The position numbers were made by a program, and so were the translations under genes. This document shows, in pieces, positions 1 to 6,018 of a DNA stretch of 11,352 bases. Origin of the DNA: Candidatus Kaiserbacteria bacterium (GTDB lineage: Bacteria; Patescibacteriota; Minisyncoccia; Phycocordibacterales; UBA2100). The notes under the pieces were generated by a model, which saw only the letters and a program-made list of their open reading frames with translations, searched no databases and was not told the origin of the DNA. Each line of letters starts with the position of its first letter. Position 1 is the stretch's first letter. The stretch lies in the NCBI GenBank assembly GCA_027066795.1, contig JAMONA010000022.1, positions 1-11,352 of the forward strand. Reading direction: 5' to 3'.

Positions 1-393
1 ATATAACACTCTTGCCTTATAAGCTGCCTTAGCTGGGCTGCCTGTGCGTATGGTACAGCTCACAGGTGCGTCTGTAGCCTGCTCTAAGAGCATGTACTGA
101 GCCATATGAGCATTAGTTAGTACTAAACCAGTAGGGGAGATTATAACGGCACTGGCAGTGCCACTGCGTATATTGCCAGAGCCGCGGCAAAGTATATTTA
201 TCACTGCTGGGGACTTTTGTTGGTTTATTGTTGTAAAGCTAAGTGGCTTAGGTGCAGCGACTGCAGTAATCGAGGCAGTTTGGTTAATTGCATTTATCTG
301 TGTCTGTAGCTCTGGCGTCATGTTGCCTTGTGCTACAAGGAGTAGGGTGAGCGCCTGTAATGTGGCTATTAAAGTTACTATGAGCTCTTGCAT
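1..393 (-). CDS. Trypsin/HtrA-like serine protease, N-terminal part (runs off left edge)
   Basis: The minus strand is open from an ATG at 391-393 to base 1, giving 131 codons with no stop. Residues about 3-20 form a hydrophobic segment (LIVTLIATLQALTLLLV), a likely membrane anchor or uncleaved signal. The part from about residue 68 onward reads as the start of a chymotrypsin-fold domain: SPAVINILCRGSG, then SGTASAVIISPTGLVLTNAH. The last block matches the family pattern in which the catalytic His sits in TNAH after a GxVIISPxGxVLTN strand. The catalytic Asp and Ser would lie beyond the window, so activity cannot be judged. Substrate is unknown; extracytoplasmic protein quality control or processing is the family norm. 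The start is chosen because an extended -10 (TGC TATAAT) lies only 6 nt upstream, implying a leaderless mRNA. The nearest upstream ATG in another frame is stopped at once. Confidence 0.8.
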   Translation of the reverse strand, partial: MQELIVTLIATLQALTLLLVAQGNMTPELQTQINAINQTASITAVAAPKPLSFTTINQQKSPAVINILCRGSGNIRSGTASAVIISPTGLVLTNAHMAQYMLLEQATDAPVSCTIRTGSPAKAAYKARVLY

Positions 394-421
394 TTGTGCA
401 TTATAGCATTTCTGGTATTAT
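394..421 (+). promoter_or_regulatory. Putative promoter of tRNA-Gly
   Basis: TTGTGC (394-399), a 16-nt spacer ending in TGG, and TATTAT (416-421). The expected +1 is near 428, about 17 nt before the tRNA. It overlaps the opposite-strand promoter of the protease gene, so the two genes diverge from a shared region of about 50 bp. Confidence 0.4.
400..408 (-). promoter_or_regulatory. Extended -10 promoter of the protease gene, likely leaderless
   Basis: On the minus strand TGC TATAAT (408-400) is followed by six bases and the ATG at 393, so the expected +1 falls on the start codon itself. No good -35 is seen at 16-18 nt, as is usual for extended -10 promoters. A second TATAAT lies at 422-417 with TTGGCA at 443-438 (15-nt spacer), which would give a leader of about 20 nt without an SD. 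Confidence 0.5.
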
Positions 422-444
422 ACCTCCACCACAGGTATGCCAAT

Positions 445-515
445 GCGGGTGTAGTTTAGTGGTAGAATGTCTGCCTTCCAAGCAGAGGACGGGAGTTCGA
501 TTCTCCCCACCCGCA
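445..515 (+). tRNA. tRNA-Gly (anticodon UCC)
   Basis: A full cloverleaf can be folded. The acceptor stem pairs GCGGGTG (445-451) with CACCCGC (508-514), with discriminator A515. The anticodon stem TCTGC/GCAGA encloses loop CTTCCAA, with TCC at 477-479. The T arm is GGGAG TTCGATT CTCCC. The 3' CCA is not encoded (the next bases are CAAAA), so CCA must be added by a nucleotidyltransferase. Reading GGA-type glycine codons is the expected role. Confidence 0.95.
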
Positions 516-565
516 CAAAAAGAAAGAACCTCGATGTAATACATCGAGGTTCTTTCTTTTTGTGC
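513..565. terminator. Bidirectional intrinsic terminator, 25-bp perfect stem
   Basis: Arms 513-537 and 541-565 are exact reverse complements around the loop AAT. The stem carries A-rich then T-rich outer parts, so it yields a U-rich 3' end on both strands. It serves tRNA-Gly on the plus strand and hup on the minus strand. The left arm begins inside the tRNA, using its last three bases (GCA, 513-515). Confidence 0.9.
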
Positions 566-580
566 TTTAAGTAATTTAGA

Positions 581-853
581 TTACTTAACAGCGTCTTTAA
601 GTGCCTTAGCTGCGCGGAACTTAGGTACACGCATAGCCTTGATTTGGATTGCCTCACCTGTGCGAGGGTTACGTCCTGTACGTGCTGCGCGCATCTTAGC
701 CTCGAATATACCAAGGCCAGCTATTGATACTTGGTCACCCTTCTTAAGAGTGTCTGTAACAATGTTGATAAATGCGTCTACTGCACGCTCTGCATCTGCA
801 CGAGTTACTCCTGTAGCATCTCGCATTGCATCTATAAGATCTGACTTGTTCAT
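581..853 (-). CDS. hup: HU-family nucleoid DNA-binding protein
   Basis: A 90-residue protein with full HU length and pattern. The N-terminal dimerisation helices read MNKSDLIDAMRDATGV and ADAERAVDAFINIV. They are followed by LKKGDQVSIAGLGIFE and the DNA-binding arm with TGRNPRTGEAIQI (about residues 59-71), including the intercalating-type Pro in RNPRTG. The C-terminus is VPKFRAAKALKDAVK. HU bends and compacts DNA as a dimer in the nucleoid and helps replication, recombination and transcription control. The gene is monocistronic: it has its own promoter (902-929) and ends in the 513-565 terminator shared with the convergent tRNA. No SD is visible; the leader before the ATG is A/T-rich. IHF is an alternative family member, but the sequence gives no reason to prefer it. 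Confidence 0.95.
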   Translation of the reverse strand: MNKSDLIDAMRDATGVTRADAERAVDAFINIVTDTLKKGDQVSIAGLGIFEAKMRAARTGRNPRTGEAIQIKAMRVPKFRAAKALKDAVK

Positions 854-901
854 AATTATGTTTATTATTAATTGATAATCACCCTATTAACTATGTCTTT
901 A

Positions 902-929
902 AGTATACATAAAGCCGTATATTGTGCAA
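902..929 (-). promoter_or_regulatory. hup promoter
   Basis: On the minus strand TTGCAC (929-924), a 16-nt spacer and TATACT (907-902); expected +1 near 895, leader about 42 nt. Inverted copies of the heptamer CCCTATT/AATAGGG lie on either side (928-934 and 882-888), a possible operator around the promoter. Confidence 0.6.
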
Positions 930-945
930 TAGGGCAGAGGTGTGC

Positions 946-2475
946 TTACCTAGCGTACTCTATACTCCTTGTTTCTCTTATTACATTTATCTTTATCTCT
1001 CCTGGGTAGGCCATCTCTTTCTCTATCTCTTTGGCTATGTCTCGTGCTAGTTTATAGGCCTCTAGGTCGTCTACCTTCTTAGGGTTTACGAATACTCTTA
1101 CCTCGCGGCCGGCAGCTATGGCGTAGCTTTTCTCTACTCCTGGGTTGTTGTTGGCTATGGCCTCTAGGTCTTCAAGTCTCTGTATGTATTGCTCTATTGT
1201 GTCGCGTCTTGCTCCTGGGCGGCCTCCACTTATTGCGTCTGCTACTTGTACTATATAGCTCTCTGCTGTGGCGTAGGGGTACTCCTCATGGTGCGCCTCC
1301 ATGGCGTGTACTATCTCTTTACTTGCACCAAACTTTTGTAATATGCGGCGGCCAATCTCAACGTGTGTGCCTTGTACCTCATGGTCTACTGCCTTGCCTA
1401 TATCGTGTACTAAGGCTCCAGCTCTTGCTATCTCTGGGTCAGCACCTACCTCAGTGGCTATGAGTCCAGCGAGTATAGCCATCTCTATAGAGTGGGCGAG
1501 TACATTTTGCCCGTAGCTAGTACGGAAGTGTAGCTTACCAAGTATAGCTATTATACGCGGGTCAAGACCCTTTACTTTAGCCTCGAAGGCTGCCTTCTCT
1601 CCGGCCTCTTTTGTTATCTTGCCTATCTCCTCGGCTGCCTTTTTTAGAGCCTTCTCTATCTTGGCTGGCTGTATACGACCGTCTGCTATTAGCATCTCAA
1701 GGGCAGTACGTGCTATCTGGCGGCGGATAGGGTCAAAGCTAGAGATGGTGATTGTGCCTGGAGTATCGTCTACTATTACGTCTACTCCACTTGCATGCTC
1801 AAATGCTTTAATGTTGCGACCCTCTTTACCTATGATCTTGCCTTTAAGGTCGTCATTAGGTAGCTCTACCTTAGTAGAGATTACGTCTGCTGGCATTGCG
1901 TTGCCTATACGGTGTATCGCTGTTGTTAGTATCTCTTGTGCCTTACGCTCTATCTGCTCTTTACCTGCCACCTCTAGCTTTTGCATACGTTGTACAATGC
2001 TCTCGGCACTGTCTTTCTCTACTGCCTGCATTAGCTCCTCTCGGGCTTCGTCTACCGGTAGCTTGGCTGCCTTGGCTAGCTCCTCGGTGCGGGCACTAAG
2101 GGCCTCCTCAGACTTGGTGCGGATTTCTCGTATCTCTTCCACCTTTTTCTTCAGTGCCTCTACGTCTGCATCTACAGTAGCCTGCTTACTCTCTAGTTTC
2201 TCCTCTTTTTGTACGAGACGGTCTTTGTCTTTATTAAGTTGCTCCTCCTCTTTTTTTACCTCGGCGAGCTTGGCTTTAGCGTCTCTCTCGGCCGCTTTCT
2301 CTGCTTCTTCTACTATCTCTTGTGCCTTTTTCTGGGCATCTAGCTCCATCTTACGGACCTTTATCTCCATAGAGCCTTTGGCCCCGAGTGCTATAACCCA
2401 CCTTAAGAAGTAACCAGCTGCTATACCGGCTATACCAACCCCTCCTACAAGGAGTAATATCGTGATTGTTGACAT
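946..2475 (-). CDS. rny: Ribonuclease Y, membrane-anchored endoribonuclease
   Basis: A 509-residue protein with the full RNase Y architecture. Residues 4-30 form an N-terminal membrane anchor. A long charged coiled coil spans about 38-185. A KH domain contains GKIIGKEGRNIK (212-223), and an HD domain follows with H328, HD at 357-358 (ALVHDIGKA), HH at 395-396 (EAHHEEYP) and D412 (VADAISGGRPGARR). The C-terminal block ends INVIRETRSIEYAR. Length and order match the family (about 510-520 aa). RNase Y starts bulk mRNA turnover at the inner membrane face with metal-dependent HD chemistry. The start at 2475 puts the anchor at the very N-terminus and has no SD; an 8-bp inverted repeat (2479-2498) lies just upstream of the ATG. 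It is transcribed from a promoter about 160 bp upstream and is separate from hup, which has its own promoter. Confidence 0.97.
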   Translation of the reverse strand: MSTITILLLVGGVGIAGIAAGYFLRWVIALGAKGSMEIKVRKMELDAQKKAQEIVEEAEKAAERDAKAKLAEVKKEEEQLNKDKDRLVQKEEKLESKQATVDADVEALKKKVEEIREIRTKSEEALSARTEELAKAAKLPVDEAREELMQAVEKDSAESIVQRMQKLEVAGKEQIERKAQEILTTAIHRIGNAMPADVISTKVELPNDDLKGKIIGKEGRNIKAFEHASGVDVIVDDTPGTITISSFDPIRRQIARTALEMLIADGRIQPAKIEKALKKAAEEIGKITKEAGEKAAFEAKVKGLDPRIIAILGKLHFRTSYGQNVLAHSIEMAILAGLIATEVGADPEIARAGALVHDIGKAVDHEVQGTHVEIGRRILQKFGASKEIVHAMEAHHEEYPYATAESYIVQVADAISGGRPGARRDTIEQYIQRLEDLEAIANNNPGVEKSYAIAAGREVRVFVNPKKVDDLEAYKLARDIAKEIEKEMAYPGEIKINVIRETRSIEYAR

Positions 2476-2478
2476 ATT

Positions 2479-2498
2479 GTATTGTTATTAAACAATAC
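2479..2498 (-). repeat. 8-bp inverted repeat before the rny start codon
   Basis: GTATTGTT (2479-2486) and AACAATAC (2491-2498) pair around a 4-nt loop and end 3 nt before the ATG. In the mRNA this hairpin would sit where the ribosome lands. It may modulate rny translation; there is no direct support beyond position. Confidence 0.45.
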
Positions 2499-2631
2499 CA
2501 CTTGCTATTCTAGCTCTATGATTAGTTTTGTTGAGTTATGTTGTAGCTCATCGTGACAGTTTTAATACAAGTAAGTTAAAATAGGGTAGCGGTACTGCGT
2601 ATTTTTGAATAATTGACTAACCTAAGCATCC

Positions 2632-2660
2632 ATCATAGCAGTTAGATACTACTTTTTCAA
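2632..2660 (-). promoter_or_regulatory. Putative rny promoter
   Basis: On the minus strand TTGAAA (2660-2655), a 17-nt spacer ending in TGC, and TATGAT (2637-2632), so the -10 is extended. Expected +1 is near 2625, giving an A/T-rich leader of about 150 nt with no gene seen in it. A CCCTATT heptamer (2659-2665) overlaps the -35 and is repeated in direct orientation at 2580-2586. Confidence 0.55.
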
Positions 2661-2701
2661 TAGGGTAGAGCAAGAGCGGAATATGGTAGGTGTAAAAAAT
2701 A

Positions 2702-2736
2702 CCCAGGAGTCTGTATGGTCAGTACATGCTCCTGGG
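2702..2736. terminator. Intrinsic terminator after the 52-aa membrane peptide gene
   Basis: CCCAGGAG (2702-2709) pairs with CTCCTGGG (2729-2736), with an inner TGTA/TACA pair. On the minus strand the stem is followed by TATTTTTT, starting just after the 2746 stop codon; on the plus strand by CTTTTGTT. It separates the peptide gene from the rny promoter. Confidence 0.8.
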
Positions 2737-2745
2737 CTTTTGTTG

Positions 2746-2904
2746 CTAATCTCTGGTGGTGTCTCCATCAGAGAGGATAATATCAGAGAATATCTCTTGA
2801 GAGACATTCTCCATTCCTCTCTTTAGGGGTATCCCTAAAGAGAGGAATATCAGTGCAGCTACAAGCACGGCCTGTAGCTGCACTGATTTCCGAAATGAAA
2901 ACAT
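2746..2904 (-). CDS. Small single-TM protein, 52 aa, in a heavily structured mRNA
   Basis: Unrecognised. The start at 2904 is chosen over the in-frame ATG at 2931 because a perfect AGGAGG (2919-2914) lies 9 nt upstream of it. The product begins MFSFRKSVQL, has one hydrophobic segment (about 11-25, AVLVAALIFLSLGIP), a KR pair, then an acidic tail ending SDGDTTRD. The predicted topology is N-in with a small outer tail. It lies 90 bp downstream of clpP and is followed 9 nt after the stop by a terminator. A weak promoter may precede it. The coding region folds into consecutive hairpins (arms 2849-2863/2873-2887, 2813-2828/2833-2848, 2786-2797/2800-2811). The SD plus hydrophobic peptide plus structured RNA recalls small membrane toxins or regulatory dual-function RNAs, but no family match can be claimed. 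Confidence 0.6.
   Translation of the reverse strand: MFSFRKSVQLQAVLVAALIFLSLGIPLKRGMENVSQEIFSDIILSDGDTTRD
2813..2848 (-). repeat. 16-bp perfect hairpin inside the small membrane peptide gene
   Basis: Arms 2813-2828 and 2833-2848 are exact reverse complements with loop GTAT (plus strand). It lies directly beside a second hairpin at 2849-2887 with no gap, within codons of the 52-aa gene. Confidence 0.9.
2849..2887 (-). repeat. 15-bp perfect hairpin inside the small membrane peptide gene
   Basis: Arms ATCAGTGCAGCTACA (2849-2863) and TGTAGCTGCACTGAT (2873-2887) pair around a 9-nt loop. In the mRNA it is the first structure after the start codon and could limit translation. Confidence 0.9.
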
Positions 2905-2994
2905 TTGTTTATTCCTCCTAAAATATTTCACTTTTTAACAAAAAACGTGCTAACCTGCAACTATAAGAACACGATATGCACTATAAGTCAACCT

Positions 2995-3579
2995 CTATTT
3001 CAAAACCTTGTCTACAATCCCATACTTCTGTGCCTCTTGAGCGCTCATGAAGAAGTCGCGGTCTACGTCTTTTTCTACTTGTGTTAGCTTCTTACCTGTG
3101 TTTTTGGCTAGGATCTTGTTAAGCCTGTCGCGTGTTTTTAGTATGTGCTTGGCTGTTATCTCAATATCTGTTGCTTGCCCCTGCACGCCTCCCCATGGTT
3201 GGTGGATCATCACCTCGGAGTTGGGCAGTATAAAGCGCTTGCCCTGTGCACCTGCAGAGAGTAGTACTGAGCCCATGCTAGCTGCAAGGCCTACACATAT
3301 TGTAGATACTGCCGGCTTAACATGATTGATAGTGTCTAGTATAGCAAGACCAGCTGTTACAGAGCCACCAGGAGAGTTGATGTACAAGTGGATGTCTGCC
3401 TTGGGGTCTTGTGCTTGAAGAAAGAGGAGTTGAGCTATAACAGTGTTGGCCATACCGTCTTCAATAGGGCCTGTTATAAAGACTATGCGCTCTTTAAGCA
3501 TCCTTGAGTATATATCGTAAGAGCGTTCGCCGTATTCGCCGCGCTCTACTACCATAGGTATTAATTGTGAGTTTATCAT
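2995..3579 (-). CDS. clpP: ATP-dependent Clp protease proteolytic subunit
   Basis: A 194-residue protein of full ClpP length. The catalytic triad is visible: S101 in GLAASMGS, H126 in VMIHQPWGG, and D171 in VEKDVDRDFF. The GGSVTAGLAI oxyanion/axial block lies at 71-80. The N-terminus (LIPMVVERGEYGERSYDIYSRML) matches the mature ClpP start, with little or no propeptide. ClpP assembles as a double heptamer and degrades proteins fed by ClpX or ClpA/C; no Clp ATPase gene is in the window. In many bacteria clpP neighbours tig; here two secretion genes lie between them. The start has no SD. A putative promoter with -10 only 12 nt before the ATG implies a leader of about 5 nt. Confidence 0.97.
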   Translation of the reverse strand: MINSQLIPMVVERGEYGERSYDIYSRMLKERIVFITGPIEDGMANTVIAQLLFLQAQDPKADIHLYINSPGGSVTAGLAILDTINHVKPAVSTICVGLAASMGSVLLSAGAQGKRFILPNSEVMIHQPWGGVQGQATDIEITAKHILKTRDRLNKILAKNTGKKLTQVEKDVDRDFFMSAQEAQKYGIVDKVLK

Positions 3580-3591
3580 TATGTGGATATT

Positions 3592-3620
3592 AGCATACCA
3601 AGGTAGCCTGTGCTAGTTAA
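3592..3620 (-). promoter_or_regulatory. Putative clpP promoter, nearly leaderless
   Basis: On the minus strand TTAACT (3620-3615), a 17-nt spacer ending in TGG, and TATGCT (3597-3592). The distance from the -10 to the ATG is 12 nt, so the transcript would begin about 5 nt before the start codon. It lies in the 44-bp gap after the surface protein gene. Confidence 0.5.
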
Positions 3621-3623
3621 ATA

Positions 3624-5294
3624 CTAAGAGAGAGGTAGTATATGACGACGTTGTACAAACACTACAGTACCAGTGGCTAACAGTAAGCCTATAAGTGCTA
3701 GTAGATATACATAATCCTCAGCACCAGTATAGGGTACATTTACCAAGTCTACATGCTTAGAGGGAGTATAGTGAGTAATGGCTTGTCCTGCAACAGTGAG
3801 GTGAGTAGAGCAGGAGGCTCTGTAACCGTCGTTAAATACTGTTAGGGTATATGTTTTAGATGTATTTGGGCTTACGAATTGTGTACCACTGACCCTGTTT
3901 ACACTGCCGTGGTTGGTAAGCGTTGCGCTTGCGGCATTTTGTGCTGTCCAGTTTAGTATCGCACCACCTCCGTTGGCTGAGTTGTTACCATTTACATATA
4001 CTGGGTATATTTGGCAAGAGGGTCGTATGGTAGTAGGAGGTACAACTGGCGGCTGGTATGGTGAGTAGACACCTATAGTACGCGTACATGTAGTAGAGCC
4101 ACCATAGCCACTCACTGTGAGAGTATAGTTACTTGTAGTACCAAGGTTGTATAGAGTACGTGAGCCGTTGATAGGTACTGAGCCTACTCCAGAGAGGCTA
4201 ACTGAGTGAGCACCAGTTGTACTCCACGTTATAGTGCTGTCTCCACCTGCTGGCACAGATATAGGGCTGGCGAAGATAGTACAAGTAGGTGCGTTATACT
4301 GCTGGGCTCTTACTCTTACAAGTGTGGTGTCTGTGTCTACGTTGCCGTTATTGTCCCGAGCTGTACAAGTGAAGGTGCGGTCGCTTGTTATGTTATAGAA
4401 TATTTGTGAGCCGTTAGTGTTGCTTGATACAGTGCCGATACCAGAGATGTACATACTTGTTGCATTGTTAGAGCTCCACCGTAGAGTGGCTTGGCCGTTG
4501 TTGTCTACAGTAGTTGGTGATATCCATACACTACACTGAGGTGTTGTCTGTGATGTTTGTGTTACAGATACGTCGGCTCTACATATGGCTGAGCCATTTG
4601 GTCCTGTTACCGTTATGGTGTAAGTGCTATCGTTAGTTAGGTCTGACAGAGTATATGAGCCACTAGTACCTACTGTGCCTACGCCGTTGTTGATGGTTGC
4701 ACTAGTCGCATAGCTTGAGCTCCATGAGAGGGTAGTGTTGCCGCCACTATGTATTGTGCTTGGGTTAGCAGAGATGGTACAAGTAGGGGCTGGGTCAGGT
4801 GCTGCCGCTACAGTCACCCGTGCAGTACACCTAGATGGGAATCCTGCTGCGCTATATACAGTGGCCGTATAGGTACGGGTAGAAGTTGGAGAGACAGTGG
4901 TATCAGAGTTAACAGCTACTGCGCCCACAGAGTAGTTTATTGTAGCAGTCGTTGCTCCGGTGCTCCTTAGTTGTAGTACAGTGCTGTCTCCGTTAGTTAT
5001 AGATGAATCTAACACTGAGAGTGTACAACTTGCTCGTATGCTTGGGTTTATGTAAGGGGTATAATTGTAGTCGCCTCCTCCTGGGTCTGCATCACCATTT
5101 GCTCCGCCGAAGTCCGCACCGCCGAAGTCAGAACCTCCGTCACCGCAGCCTCCGCAGCCCTCGCTACTGCCGTCTCCACTGTCTCCACCGAAGGCATGTG
5201 TAACGGCTGGTGTGATAGCTACTGTTGCGGATATTACCAATATTGCGGTGAGTATAAAGGTTATTATCTTGTGCAAATTTATTGTTAGATTCAT
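3624..5294 (-). CDS. Secreted Ig-like repeat surface protein with sortase-type VPYTG tail
   Basis: A 556-residue protein. Residues 1-34 form a Sec signal with a long hydrophobic core and a likely AxA-type cut at THA/FGG. A Gly/Asp-rich linker with two Cys (about 35-76) follows. Then come five Ig-like repeats of about 73 aa, beginning near C90, C172, C254, C338 and C427, each with TLxW-type and YTxTV strands and a second Cys near the end (C156, C238, C310, C403, C495). Repeat 3 has its second Cys shifted forward. The C-terminus has VPYTG (520-524), a hydrophobic stretch (about 528-548) and QRR, resembling an LPxTG-like sorting signal. Likely role is adhesion or cell-surface structure; the ligand is unknown. 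No sortase gene is in the window. It starts 18 bp after the Tat-signal gene and probably shares its mRNA. No SD is seen. Confidence 0.8.
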   Translation of the reverse strand: MNLTINLHKIITFILTAILVISATVAITPAVTHAFGGDSGDGSSEGCGGCGDGGSDFGGADFGGANGDADPGGGDYNYTPYINPSIRASCTLSVLDSSITNGDSTVLQLRSTGATTATINYSVGAVAVNSDTTVSPTSTRTYTATVYSAAGFPSRCTARVTVAAAPDPAPTCTISANPSTIHSGGNTTLSWSSSYATSATINNGVGTVGTSGSYTLSDLTNDSTYTITVTGPNGSAICRADVSVTQTSQTTPQCSVWISPTTVDNNGQATLRWSSNNATSMYISGIGTVSSNTNGSQIFYNITSDRTFTCTARDNNGNVDTDTTLVRVRAQQYNAPTCTIFASPISVPAGGDSTITWSTTGAHSVSLSGVGSVPINGSRTLYNLGTTSNYTLTVSGYGGSTTCTRTIGVYSPYQPPVVPPTTIRPSCQIYPVYVNGNNSANGGGAILNWTAQNAASATLTNHGSVNRVSGTQFVSPNTSKTYTLTVFNDGYRASCSTHLTVAGQAITHYTPSKHVDLVNVPYTGAEDYVYLLALIGLLLATGTVVFVQRRHILPLS

Positions 5295-5312
5295 ATGTTA
5301 CTAGGGTGTTTA

Positions 5313-5927
5313 TTATGCTTTTTTAAGGTGCTTAAATCTGTTAGGTCTGCGTCTCCATGGTGGTCTGTGTGAGGTCAGACCCTTCTTGTATGCATCTTCC
5401 CACCGCCTGTCTAGCCACTGGAATCGTATGCATTGCTTTTCACTGAGCTTCTTACCTCGCGCAACCATATTGCTGTACCTATCGTGCTCAATAGACCACC
5501 TGCGTACATTAGACTTAGTCATCTCCGGCGCCTTGCCTCTGGTTATTGGGCTACAGTAGTGCCTGCCTTTGTACCAGTGTGACTTTTCTCCACGCCGGCA
5601 TTTCTTGGCAGCCTCTGCAGAGTCTACGCCTACCGCAGACAAGGCGGCAGCGCCTGCCCCCGCTGCAAAAACGCCACGCAAGAAATTTCTCCTAGAGACA
5701 CCCTCATCGCCACTAAGTATGTCAGCCACATCGTTGGAATCATCCACTGTATCTGGTTGGGCCTCTGTGACATTGCCGTCATTGTCTATGACTGGCAGGT
5801 TAGCCATCTCGTCGGCGGTCTGCCTCAATTCTTCGTCTGTCATCTCTGCCAACTTCATGTCATCATCACCCCATAGTACATCATACGAGTCGCTCTCTAT
5901 TGTTCCTGCTGCTAGTCCTTCTTGCAT
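5313..5927 (-). CDS. Protein with internal twin-arginine (Tat) signal and basic C-terminal domain
   Basis: A 204-residue unrecognised protein in three parts. Residues 1-77 are acidic and predicted soluble (many D/E, e.g. WGDDDMKLAEMTDEELRQTA). Residues 77-106 read VSRRNFLRG followed by an Ala/Gly-rich hydrophobic core and a likely cut at AEA, a textbook Tat signal. Residues 107-204 are strongly basic with several Trp and three Cys (C110, C125, C166), ending RRRPNRFKHLKKA. The family norm is a short n-region before RR, so a 77-aa extension is unusual; it could act in the cytoplasm before export or keep the protein anchored. Start codons at M24, M30 and M41 are possible, but the promoter lies just upstream of 5927. 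It precedes the Ig-like protein by 18 bp, suggesting joint export to the surface. Function is not known. Confidence 0.75.
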   Translation of the reverse strand: MQEGLAAGTIESDSYDVLWGDDDMKLAEMTDEELRQTADEMANLPVIDNDGNVTEAQPDTVDDSNDVADILSGDEGVSRRNFLRGVFAAGAGAAALSAVGVDSAEAAKKCRRGEKSHWYKGRHYCSPITRGKAPEMTKSNVRRWSIEHDRYSNMVARGKKLSEKQCIRFQWLDRRWEDAYKKGLTSHRPPWRRRPNRFKHLKKA

Positions 5928-5955
5928 AATATCAATTTACAATAATAATAAAGTA

Positions 5956-5983
5956 ATAATACCAAATAGCCCCCACAAGACAA
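5956..5983 (-). promoter_or_regulatory. Putative promoter of the Tat-signal/Ig-repeat pair
   Basis: On the minus strand TTGTCT (5983-5978), a 16-nt spacer ending in TGG, and TATTAT (5961-5956), an extended -10. Expected +1 is near 5949, leader about 22 nt, A/T-rich and without SD. It sits in the gap after tig, so the pair need not depend on tig transcription. Confidence 0.55.
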
Positions 5984-6018
5984 TGAGTGAGGATGAATAA
6001 CTATGTGTTAGTTGGAGG

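Noticed and set aside
418..714. Minus-strand 98-codon ORF across the tRNA and the 3' part of hup
   Set aside because: It reads the tRNA-Gly antisense (VGRIELPSSAWKAD is a familiar artefact of antisense tRNA translation), crosses a 25-bp terminator and overlaps hup in another frame.
1619..2413. Plus-strand 264-codon ORF opposite rny
   Set aside because: It is antisense to the RNase Y coiled coil; the Ser/Ala/Leu-rich product reflects Glu/Lys/Ala codons on the real strand. No start signals.
3624..5294. CRISPR array or DNA satellite in the repeat-rich region
   Set aside because: The repeats are at protein level only, about 73 codons each and diverged in DNA, within one intact frame. No short direct repeats with spacers occur anywhere in the window.
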